In this document: one piece after another, positions 1 through 5,631 of the stretch
Layout of the letters: each line of letters begins with the position of its first letter
Position numbering within the stretch: position 1 is the stretch's first letter
NCBI GenBank assembly: GCA_949878535.1
Contig: CATLAS010000059.1
Span: forward strand, 1-6,343
Direction of reading: 5' to 3'
DNA from: an uncultured Eubacteriales bacterium
GTDB taxonomy: Bacteria; Bacillota; Clostridia; Oscillospirales; CAG-272
Length of the DNA: 6,343 nt
The notes under the pieces: generated by a model
Told to the model about the DNA's origin: nothing
The model's input: only the letters and a program-made list of their open reading frames with translations
The model's database searches: none
Position numbers and translations under genes: made by a program

Positions 1-182
1 GATTATCAAACCGACTATACATACAGACAACCCCTCCGAATTTTGCTGCGCAAAATCCACCTCCCCTTGCACAGGGGAGGCATAAGTCAGGAGGTGAAAC
101 TGCTGCAAAGCAAAAGAGTCCTTTGTACATAGCAACTTCTCACCACATATCAAAGGTACCCTTGTTCGCAGCAATTTCCCAC

Positions 183-339
183 CAAACATCTAAGGCTCCC
201 CCCAGCAAAGGGAGCTCCCGCGCAGCGGGTGAGAGATTGTTTTCCTGTCATTTTATTGGATCATCAAACCAACTATATGTACAGACAACCCCTCCGAATT
301 TTGCTGCGCAAAATCCACCTCCCCTTGCACAGGGGAGGC
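183..339 (+). mobile_element. MITE-like palindromic element, array copy 1
   Basis: The left end reads CAAAC, a short spacer, then AAGGCTCCC (192-200). The right end is the hairpin with stem CCTCCCCT/AGGGGAGG and loop TGCAC (318-338). Between them are a GCTCCC/GGGAGC stem, a CCCGC/GCGGG hairpin with loop GCA, the conserved GAG-GATTG core (230-266) and an ATTTTGC/GCAAAAT hairpin with loop TGC (298-314). It is non-coding with no transposase, so any movement would need an enzyme supplied in trans. The boundaries are judged by comparison with the copies at 441-610 and 4416-4726. A right half of another copy lies at 1-82. Confidence 0.6.
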
Positions 340-440
340 ATAAGTCAGGAGGCAAAACTGCTGCAAAGCAAAAGAGTCCTTTGTACATAGCAACTTCTCC
401 CCACATACCAAAGGTCTCCTTGTACGCAGCAATTTTCCAC

Positions 441-610
441 CAAACATCTAAGGCTCCCCCCAGCAAAGGGAGCTCCCGCGCAGCGGGTGAGGGATTGTTT
501 TCCTGTCATTTTGCTGGATCATCAAACCAACTATATGTACAGACAACCCCTCCGAATTTTGCTGCGCAAAATCCACCTCCCCTTGCACAGGGGAGGCTTT
601 TGAAGTTTAG
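441..610 (+). mobile_element. MITE-like palindromic element, array copy 2 (terminal copy)
   Basis: This copy keeps both ends best. The left end has AAAC (442-445) and AAGGCTCCC (450-458). The right end has GGGAGGCTT (591-599) followed by GAAGTTTAG (602-610), roughly the reverse complement of the left end. Internal parts in order are a GCTCCC/GGGAGC stem (453-473), a CCCGC/GCGGG hairpin (475-487), the 37-nt core (488-524), an ATTTTGC/GCAAAAT hairpin with loop TGC (556-572) and a CCTCCCCT/AGGGGAGG hairpin with loop TGCAC (576-596). The last hairpin is followed by four T residues and could weakly terminate plus-strand transcripts. The family name is unknown to me. The classification rests on terminal inverted repeats, lack of coding capacity and multiple dispersed copies. 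Confidence 0.65.
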
Positions 611-746
611 TGCAAACCTGTGACGATCTACCTCTTTATTGTATAAGGAAAACGCATATGAAGTTGGACTTCTATGGTAAACTGCACCCCCTACTTTAGG
701 ATGAAAGCATTTGGAGCCAAACGGAAATTGTAAAATACCATTTCCA

Positions 747-769
747 TACAAGGGAGGCTTTTTAACTTG
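747..769 (+). repeat. Degraded right end of the MITE-like family
   Basis: ACAAGGGAGGC followed by a T run and AACTTG matches the right terminus of the complete copies (GGGAGGCTT followed by an AGTTTA-like tail). It begins only a few bases past the stop codon of the ABC permease. No matching left arm is evident, so I read it as a solo or eroded end. The rest of the gap, 611-746, holds no gene, RNA or terminator that I can support; the only structure seen is a weak GGAAAT/ATTTCC inverted repeat at 723-745. Confidence 0.45.
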
Positions 770-776
770 TGCAATC

Positions 777-2396
777 TTACCGCCGACCGTTTTTGATAAG
801 CTGGGGTGCAATGGCAAACGCGATCAAGCCAAGCGCCGTATCAACCAGCGCCACACCGACTATAGCTGCAGGAATCGCATGAAACATCAATCCCATGATA
901 ATAACAGCCGCGGCAGGAACCAGTCCTAAATATACCAAACAAACCTGAATGATTACTTTGACTCCCTGAGAAATCGATGTGGGTAAGGACAAATCTGCCA
1001 ACGCGCCCGCATTCGCCGAGAAAAAGTCCAAAGAAAGAATAAACAACACCCCTGACACTGCCGGAATAAGCGCCGACTCTCCAAGCAGGATTACAGAAAC
1101 AAGCACCGCCGGAAGCAAATCCAACAAGCAGGACACACTGCCAGACAAAATCGTCCACCCGAATTTCTGATATGCACCGGCAGGAAGCGTTACAAAAAAG
1201 CTGGTTTTCAACTCCGCCTCCAGCGGATTTCCAAGAGAGCGGAAATATGCCAATACGCCCAATACTGCAACAACCCAGTACATTCCGCCCGCTGCATCGG
1301 TCTTTTGTACAATCCATACTACAAACACTGCCGCAAGCAGATATGTAACCATTGTGGATGTGAAAACCCCAAATTTGGCAAACCGTCTGCGATTGTACAT
1401 GTTTTTATAAAACAGCGCGCTTGCACCGCTGCCGCCAATTTTTCCGTTTCGCCGCAAACGCTCGCTGCGTTCCTTTTTACGAGTTACCACTCTGCCTTTT
1501 TCCTTAGTCTGTGCCAGCACTGCAGCAGTCTCTTCTGATTTTGCCATTGCATCCTCGTAAAAGTCTGCACGGATGCGCCATATAACAGCAATGAGCACCC
1601 CAATCACAGCAAGACAAAGCACGCCCATTCCCGCTGCAGCCAAATAATTCCCAATCAGCGAGAAATCCAACACCGCCTTAATCCAGCCCCATATGGGAAC
1701 AAGCAGCGCCCCTTTGCTGCACCAAAATGCAAATGCAGAGGAAAGCAAATCCCCACCGCTGCTCTGCCAATATGCGGCAAATGTCAATGCCGCGATCCCA
1801 CATATTCCTACCGCAACAGGAACAATATATTTCCGCAGCCGCACATGGGTTGCTGTAACCGTATATACCAGCACGGACAAAAGCTGCCCGGTAACAAGGG
1901 TAAGCCCCCATACTGCCAGCATCGCAATGCACGCTCCCAGAGGAACCCCCATATTCATATGGAGATTGGGAATCTGGAAAATCAGATACAGCCCCGCGGC
2001 AATCAAACCGCCCATTTTGAAAATCAGCCGGAACAGCAGCACCGACTGTGGCTTCATCGGCGCTTGGAACAGCAAATTCACATCCGCCATATGGAAAATA
2101 CCTGATCCGGATTTTTCCGCAGTCACCACGTTCCAAAGAAGCGCTGCCAGGATCACACCCCCACTGATTAGGGAAACGAAACTCGCCATCAGTTCCGGAT
2201 CTCCTGCATCGTCCGAAATCGTTTCTTCTGCCTGCACAACGTCCTCCGGTTCGGAATCTTCTGTAAACATGCCCGCTAGTCCGCCGATCACGCCGCCAAA
2301 TAAGACGCACACCAACAGGATGATCACATAGGTTTTCATCAGCTTCCGAATCTGATTGATCAATGTATGGGCGGCATAATAGAAAAATGCCTTCAC
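777..2396 (-). CDS. ABC exporter permease, large 'putative ABC exporter' family
   Basis: A 539-residue integral membrane protein, the likely transmembrane partner of the ATPase encoded just upstream. It resembles the Firmicutes 'putative ABC exporter' permeases (Pfam ABC_export type, from memory). The first membrane segment is at about 22-43, followed by an acidic outside-type stretch (45-66) and a second segment at 71-91. A family-typical motif MADVNLLFQAP is at 103-113. More hydrophobic segments follow up to 273, then a charged cytoplasmic loop at about 274-340 (RADFYEDA, many K/R/E), and a second hydrophobic half to the C-terminus. The start is GTG: its TGA-overlapping GTGA junction with the ATPase gene and a strong GGAGGG site 6 nt upstream decide it. 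The substrate is not evident. Export of a peptide, lipid or cell-envelope component is possible but unproven. It is the last gene of the operon; no clear terminator follows. Confidence 0.85.
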   Translation of the reverse strand: MKAFFYYAAHTLINQIRKLMKTYVIILLVCVLFGGVIGGLAGMFTEDSEPEDVVQAEETISDDAGDPELMASFVSLISGGVILAALLWNVVTAEKSGSGIFHMADVNLLFQAPMKPQSVLLFRLIFKMGGLIAAGLYLIFQIPNLHMNMGVPLGACIAMLAVWGLTLVTGQLLSVLVYTVTATHVRLRKYIVPVAVGICGIAALTFAAYWQSSGGDLLSSAFAFWCSKGALLVPIWGWIKAVLDFSLIGNYLAAAGMGVLCLAVIGVLIAVIWRIRADFYEDAMAKSEETAAVLAQTKEKGRVVTRKKERSERLRRNGKIGGSGASALFYKNMYNRRRFAKFGVFTSTMVTYLLAAVFVVWIVQKTDAAGGMYWVVAVLGVLAYFRSLGNPLEAELKTSFFVTLPAGAYQKFGWTILSGSVSCLLDLLPAVLVSVILLGESALIPAVSGVLFILSLDFFSANAGALADLSLPTSISQGVKVIIQVCLVYLGLVPAAAVIIMGLMFHAIPAAIVGVALVDTALGLIAFAIAPQLIKNGRR

Positions 2397-3094
2397 CTTG
2401 CACCCTCCGTAATTTCAAAGAACAGGTCCTCCAAACTGTGTGCGCCTTCATCCACCTCCCGACGGGTTACGTTGGCGCGCACCTGTCCTTTCTGCATGAT
2501 AACCGTTCTATCCCACAGCATATCCACACTGTCAATCATGTGGGTGCTGACCAGGATAGAACATCCCGCATCCCGCATTTCCTGCATCATGGTTTTCAGT
2601 TCCTTGATTGCATGCGGATCCAGCCCAACCATAGGCTCGTCAAAAAGGAGATATTTCGGACGAGGCAGCAACCCGAGGCAAATACTCAGCTTTTGCTGCA
2701 TCCCCTTGGAAAGCTCATCGCCGAACTTTTTCACTTTATCTATCATTTCAAACCGTTCCAGAAGCTGGGCAGAATACGCCTCATAGTCTTGAAGCTTATA
2801 CACCCGCGCAATAAATTCCATATGTTCCCCCACCGTAAGGTTCGGGTACAGGGCAGGCATTTCCGGCACATATCCTAAAAGACGCTTCGCCTCTACGCTT
2901 TTATTGGAAAATCCGTCAATGGTAATCGTCCCATTATACCGGAGAAATCCGGTGATGGATTTCATAATCGTGCTTTTTCCAGATCCGTTGGGGCCAAGCA
3001 GCACCGTAACATTCCCCGGCTCCATATCAAAGGTAACCCGGTCACATGCCGTCACCTTGCCGTACTGCTTGATTACATTGCTAACACTTAACAT
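2393..3094 (-). CDS. ABC transporter ATP-binding protein, EcsA-like
   Basis: A 233-residue single-domain ATPase that should sit on the cytoplasmic face and power the permease encoded next. Visible motifs are Walker A GPNGSGKST (34-42), a Q-loop region GYVPEMPALYPNLT (74-87), signature LSKGMQQ (128-134), Walker B YLLFDEP (148-154), D-loop GLDP (157-160) and the switch histidine in STHMID (H185). The Q-loop glutamine is replaced by glutamate (E78), which I recall as common in the EcsA/DrrA-like export ATPases. The LSKGMQQK signature also fits EcsA relatives. The length is normal for a complete nucleotide-binding subunit. The start ATG lies 1 nt after the mtaB stop. A strong AGGAAGGA site (3108-3101, 6 nt from ATG) sits in the last mtaB codons, implying coupled translation. 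The gene is shorter than drug-exporter ATPases with C-terminal extensions, so the substrate cannot be inferred. Confidence 0.92.
   Translation of the reverse strand: MLSVSNVIKQYGKVTACDRVTFDMEPGNVTVLLGPNGSGKSTIMKSITGFLRYNGTITIDGFSNKSVEAKRLLGYVPEMPALYPNLTVGEHMEFIARVYKLQDYEAYSAQLLERFEMIDKVKKFGDELSKGMQQKLSICLGLLPRPKYLLFDEPMVGLDPHAIKELKTMMQEMRDAGCSILVSTHMIDSVDMLWDRTVIMQKGQVRANVTRREVDEGAHSLEDLFFEITEGAR
2403..2408 (-). promoter_or_regulatory. Shine-Dalgarno for the GTG-started permease
   Basis: On the minus strand GGAGGG is followed by a 6-nt spacer (TGCAAG) and GTG. It lies inside the 3' end of the ATPase gene and, with the 4-nt stop/start overlap, indicates translational coupling of the two transporter subunits. 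Confidence 0.8.
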
Positions 3095-3095
3095 A

Positions 3096-4385
3096 TTAAA
3101 TCCTTCCTTTCAATATAGAGCCTTCTCTTCCGCTTGGATAGACAGACAAAACCTCTCCGGTACAGTCCCGATCCGTTGGAATCTCACAGGGAACAAAATG
3201 CTCCGTGTGTCCGGTAGTGACGCCGTGTTCCCATTTTTCTCCCAGCACATATACCGGATGCTCCTGATGATCCGCTATGTACCGATCCAGCAGTTTATCC
3301 TGCACCTGCTTCTGCACTGCCGCAAGATATGCCGCTCTGCGCTTTTTCTCTGGGGCAGGAATCTGATCCGGCATTTTCGCCGCCTCCGTCCCGCTGCGGA
3401 CAGAATAAGGAAAAATATGCAAATGCAGAAACTGCGCCGCCTTACAAAATTCCACTGTTTCCAGAAAATCCGCTTCTGTTTCCCCGGGGAACCCTACAAT
3501 TACATCTGCGCTGAAGGTTACGTTCGAAAGATGTTCCCGTGCGCACGCCATATTTTTCAGAACCGTCTCGGCAGTGTATCTGCGCCGCATCCGATTCAAA
3601 GTTTTCGTACATCCTGCCTGTACCGACAAATGAAAATGCGGGAGCAAATGCGAAAGGGCAGCAGCACGCTGGACAAAACCGGGGCGCAACACGGTTGGAT
3701 CCAACGATCCCAACGCAATCCGTCGGATGCCGGGCACCTGATCCACCTGCTCCAAAAGCGTCTCCAGATTCATATCCGCATGATCTTTTCCGTAGGATCC
3801 TGTTTCTATCCCCGTGAGGATCACCTCGCAGCAGCCCTTTTCTGCTATTCCCGTCGCTTCTGCCACAACACGGTCGGCAGGTTTTGAACGCACCCGTCCT
3901 CGTGCTGCAGGAATAATGCAGTAAGCACACCGGTTTTCGCAGCCGTCTTCAATTTTTATATAAGCCCGGGCACGCCGGGGTGATGCAATCTGTAAGCTGT
4001 CATATGCCGCCGCCTGTATATCAGAAACAGCATATGCCTCGCATCCACCGGATACAAGCGCATAGGCAATATCTGCAATTTTGTCCTTGTCCCCATTGCC
4101 CACAACGGCAGATGCACCAAGCTCGGCGGCAATTTCTGGCGAAACCTGGGCAAAACAGCCGGTAACAATCACTGCAGCATCCGCGGCGGCGCTCACCGCC
4201 CGACGAATCAACTGCCGGGATTTTCGATCACTCTCCGCAGTCACGGTGCATGTGTTAATTATTATCACATCGCTATCCTCGCCATATGGCACCAGCGTAA
4301 ATCCACGCGCCGAAAGCTGCTCGCCGATTGCATCGGATTCATATTGATTCACTCTGCACCCAAGAGTGCAAACAGAAGCTTTCAT
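3096..4385 (-). CDS. mtaB: tRNA (N6-L-threonylcarbamoyladenosine-37-C2)-methylthiotransferase MtaB
   Basis: A radical-SAM iron-sulfur enzyme converting t6A to ms2t6A at position 37 of tRNAs reading ANN codons. With the ATG at 4385 it has 429 residues, normal for MtaB. The N-terminal methylthiotransferase domain shows TLGCRVNQYESD (C10), NTCTVT (C46) and VTGCFAQ (C77), the three ligands of the auxiliary cluster. The radical-SAM motif is C149-x3-C153-x2-C156. Other family marks are the LTGIETGSYG segment, DVIVGFPGETEADF and LHIFPYSVRSGT. A TRAM-like RNA-binding domain occupies about 376-429. The frame stays open upstream to 4568, but those codons lie within a palindromic repeat. MKASVCTLGCRVNQYE aligns with the usual family start. 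The nearest AGGA is 16 nt upstream of ATG, which is long; an in-frame ATG at 4421 with GGGAA before it is the alternative. It is the first gene of the operon with the ABC transporter. Confidence 0.94.
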   Translation of the reverse strand: MKASVCTLGCRVNQYESDAIGEQLSARGFTLVPYGEDSDVIIINTCTVTAESDRKSRQLIRRAVSAAADAAVIVTGCFAQVSPEIAAELGASAVVGNGDKDKIADIAYALVSGGCEAYAVSDIQAAAYDSLQIASPRRARAYIKIEDGCENRCAYCIIPAARGRVRSKPADRVVAEATGIAEKGCCEVILTGIETGSYGKDHADMNLETLLEQVDQVPGIRRIALGSLDPTVLRPGFVQRAAALSHLLPHFHLSVQAGCTKTLNRMRRRYTAETVLKNMACAREHLSNVTFSADVIVGFPGETEADFLETVEFCKAAQFLHLHIFPYSVRSGTEAAKMPDQIPAPEKKRRAAYLAAVQKQVQDKLLDRYIADHQEHPVYVLGEKWEHGVTTGHTEHFVPCEIPTDRDCTGEVLSVYPSGREGSILKGRI

Positions 4386-4415
4386 GCAGTTGTATATCCG
4401 ATCCTTTCTTTTATA

Positions 4416-4726
4416 CTTCATCAGGTTCCCAAGTGAGGCAGTACGCAACTCCATAGGGAAGCTGTAGACAATGCATAAACTTTTTTGAAGGCTCCCTTGT
4501 GCGGAGGTTCGTAAATCGAACCTCTGGGGCATGTCGCGATAGCGACTGAGGGATTGTTCCGCTGTCATTTTGCAGGTTCTTCATATTGGCAGCACCGCTT
4601 TGACAATCCCTCAGTCACACCTGCGGTGTGCCACCTCCCTTTGCACAAGGGAGGCTTGCGGAGTTTAGCCGTACCACCTCCCTATAGAGCAACAAAGCGG
4701 ATCCTCACTTGAGAGGCTTGCACAGT
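4416..4726. mobile_element. MITE-like long inverted repeat in the mtaB leader
   Basis: The arms 4416-4502 and 4726-4643 (reverse complement) are collinear along about 85 nt. Shared blocks include CCCAAGTGAGG against CTCAAGTGAGG, CATAGGGA against TATAGGGA, TAAAC, and AAGGCTCCCTTGTGC against AAGCCTCCCTTGTGC. Further in, GACTGAGGGATTGT (4545-4558) pairs with ACAATCCCTCAGTC (4603-4616). Local hairpins are GAGGTTCG/CGAACCTC (4504-4524), GTCGC/GCGAC (4533-4546), CACACC/GGTGTG with loop TGC (4616-4630) and CCTCCCTT/AAGGGAGG with loop TGCAC (4634-4654). The core 4547-4583 matches 31 of 37 bases of the array copy at 488-524. There is no coding capacity, hence a non-autonomous element or a large structured RNA leader. 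The outer ends are approximate, and it could be one element nested inside an older relative. Confidence 0.75.
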
Positions 4727-4748
4727 TTTATAAATTCATATCATACAA

Positions 4749-4777
4749 AGTATAGCATGCCTGTCGAGTTTTGTAAA
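4749..4777 (-). promoter_or_regulatory. Extended -10 sigma-A promoter for the mtaB operon
   Basis: Read on the minus strand, TTTACA (4777-4772) is followed by exactly 17 nt and TATACT (4754-4749), with TGC immediately before the -10, giving an extended -10 TGN. Predicted initiation is near 4742, about 16 nt before the outer end of the inverted repeat and some 355 nt before the mtaB ATG. No comparably good promoter is seen between the repeat and mtaB. Confidence 0.7.
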
Positions 4778-4827
4778 GAAAATACCGATGGCTCTTGCAG
4801 ATTCATGCAATTTGTGGAAAAAGAGAC

Positions 4828-4856
4828 TTGAAAAGGCGCAAAATGCCGTGTATAAT
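4828..4856 (+). promoter_or_regulatory. Sigma-A promoter for upp
   Basis: TTGAAA (4828-4833), a 17-nt spacer and consensus TATAAT (4851-4856). Initiation is expected near 4863, leaving a leader of about 65 nt. A small inverted repeat CTTTGCGC / GCGC..AAAG (4898-4918) abuts the AAAGAGGA ribosome site (4915-4922) of upp. The divergent mtaB promoter ends 50 nt upstream. Confidence 0.8.
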
Positions 4857-4927
4857 AGAAAAAGAAGCATGTCCGATAAAAAATGATTATAAAAATTCTT
4901 TGCGCTTTGCGCTGAAAGAGGAACGAT

Positions 4928-5557
4928 ATGGGTACATTGCATGTTATTGATCATCCGATGATCATGCATAAGCTGACGCTAATGCGGGATAAAGACACCG
5001 GAGCAAAAGATTTCCGACAGCTGCTGAATGAAATTTCCATGCTGATGGGCTATGAAATCACCAGAGATCTGCCAACAGAGGACGTGGCAATCGAAACTCC
5101 TGTGGCGCGTATGGCTGCAAAGAAAATTTCCGGCAAAAAACTTGCCATAGTTCCGATTCTGCGGGCAGGACTTGGCATGGTTGATGGGCTGCTCAGCCTC
5201 ATTCCTGTAGCCAAAGTGGGGCACATCGGTTTGTACCGGGATCCTGACACCCACACCCCTGTGGAATACTACTGCAAAATGCCCCCGGATATCAGCGAAC
5301 GCATCGTTATCCTGGCTGATCCCATGCTGGCAACCGGCGGCAGTGCTGCCGATGCAATTACAATGCTGAAAAAACGGGGCTGCACCAACATTAAATTGAT
5401 GTGTCTGGTGGGCGCGCCGGAAGGCGCTAAGGCTGTTATGGAACAGCATCCCGATGTAGATATTTATATCGCGGCAATGGACGAGCGTCTCAACGAACAC
5501 AAATACATTATTCCCGGTCTAGGCGATGCTGGCGACAGACTGTTTGGAACCAAATAA
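4928..5557 (+). CDS. upp: Uracil phosphoribosyltransferase
   Basis: A cytoplasmic salvage enzyme that joins uracil to PRPP to give UMP and pyrophosphate. The 209-residue length is standard. The N-terminus [17 protein letters not shown] (5-21) is typical. [13 protein letters not shown] (75-87) is the conserved segment around the active site. [14 protein letters not shown] (127-140) is the PRPP-binding loop. [14 protein letters not shown] (196-209) is the characteristic C-terminal uracil-binding end. The ATG is supported by an AAAGAGGA site with about 5 nt spacing and by the family start. Two consecutive TAA stops follow (5555-5560), then a strong terminator. It has its own promoter and is divergent from the mtaB operon, so it appears to be monocistronic, or nearly so. 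No PyrR-type attenuator is apparent in its short leader. No unusual residues were seen. Confidence 0.97.
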   Translation: MGTLHVIDHPMIMHKLTLMRDKDTGAKDFRQLLNEISMLMGYEITRDLPTEDVAIETPVARMAAKKISGKKLAIVPILRAGLGMVDGLLSLIPVAKVGHIGLYRDPDTHTPVEYYCKMPPDISERIVILADPMLATGGSAADAITMLKKRGCTNIKLMCLVGAPEGAKAVMEQHPDVDIYIAAMDERLNEHKYIIPGLGDAGDRLFGTK

Positions 5558-5569
5558 TAACTGACCCGT

Positions 5570-5603
5570 CAGGGGACAGGGATGCCCTGTCCCCTGTTTT
5601 ATT
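5570..5603 (+). terminator. Rho-independent terminator after upp
   Basis: A perfect 12-bp stem, CAGGGGACAGGG (5570-5581) and CCCTGTCCCCTG (5585-5596), has a 3-nt loop ATG and is followed by TTTTATT. It begins 13 nt after the upp stop and ends less than 30 nt before the next gene, so it separates upp from the pseudouridine synthase gene. Confidence 0.93.
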
Positions 5604-5631
5604 CCGGTAAAGCCACAGGAAAGGAACTTAT

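Larger units (their letters stand above)
1..610. repeat. Tandem array of a 258-bp unit (two full copies plus a partial third)
   Basis: The motif ATCAAACC followed by ACTATA recurs at 5, 263 and 521, giving a period of exactly 258 bp. Units 5-262 and 263-520 align without indels and differ at about 14 positions by eye (roughly 95% identity). The third copy, 521-597, matches unit 2 until the GGGGAGGC at 590-597 and then diverges. The window starts inside the array, so more units may lie upstream. Each unit consists of a palindromic MITE-like element of about 150 bp plus a spacer of about 110 bp. The spacer holds an imperfect 39-bp direct duplication (371-409 and 410-448 in unit 2). Because 258 is a multiple of three, open frames run through the array on both strands with repeated peptides, but they have no convincing ribosome site or known domain and I do not call them genes. 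Confidence 0.93.

Noticed and set aside
576..601. A dedicated transcription terminator
   Set aside because: The hairpin followed by four T residues is the standard right end of the repeat element, and no gene ends just upstream on the plus strand.
1..610. CRISPR array
   Set aside because: The repeats are 258 bp with near-identical intervening sequence, not short repeats with unique spacers, and no cas gene is present.
123..623. A 166-codon plus-strand open frame with a repeated peptide
   Set aside because: It is entirely made of the 258-bp DNA repeat, whose length is a multiple of three. It has no good ribosome site and no recognisable domain, and opposite-strand frames are equally open.
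1693..2331. A 212-codon plus-strand open frame opposite the permease
   Set aside because: It is a shadow of a strongly supported membrane-protein gene and shows no domain or ribosome site of its own.
2904..3887. A 327-codon plus-strand open frame opposite mtaB and the ATPase
   Set aside because: It spans two well-supported genes on the other strand, and its composition is typical of an antisense shadow frame.
4386..4568. An N-terminal extension of MtaB starting at 4568
   Set aside because: The added codons lie in the palindromic element, and MtaB homologues start just before the CTLGC motif, matching the ATG at 4385.
4898..4922. A riboswitch or attenuator in the upp leader
   Set aside because: Only a short, bulged stem next to the ribosome site is visible; the leader is about 65 nt with no terminator or antiterminator pair and no PyrR-like anti-terminator motif.
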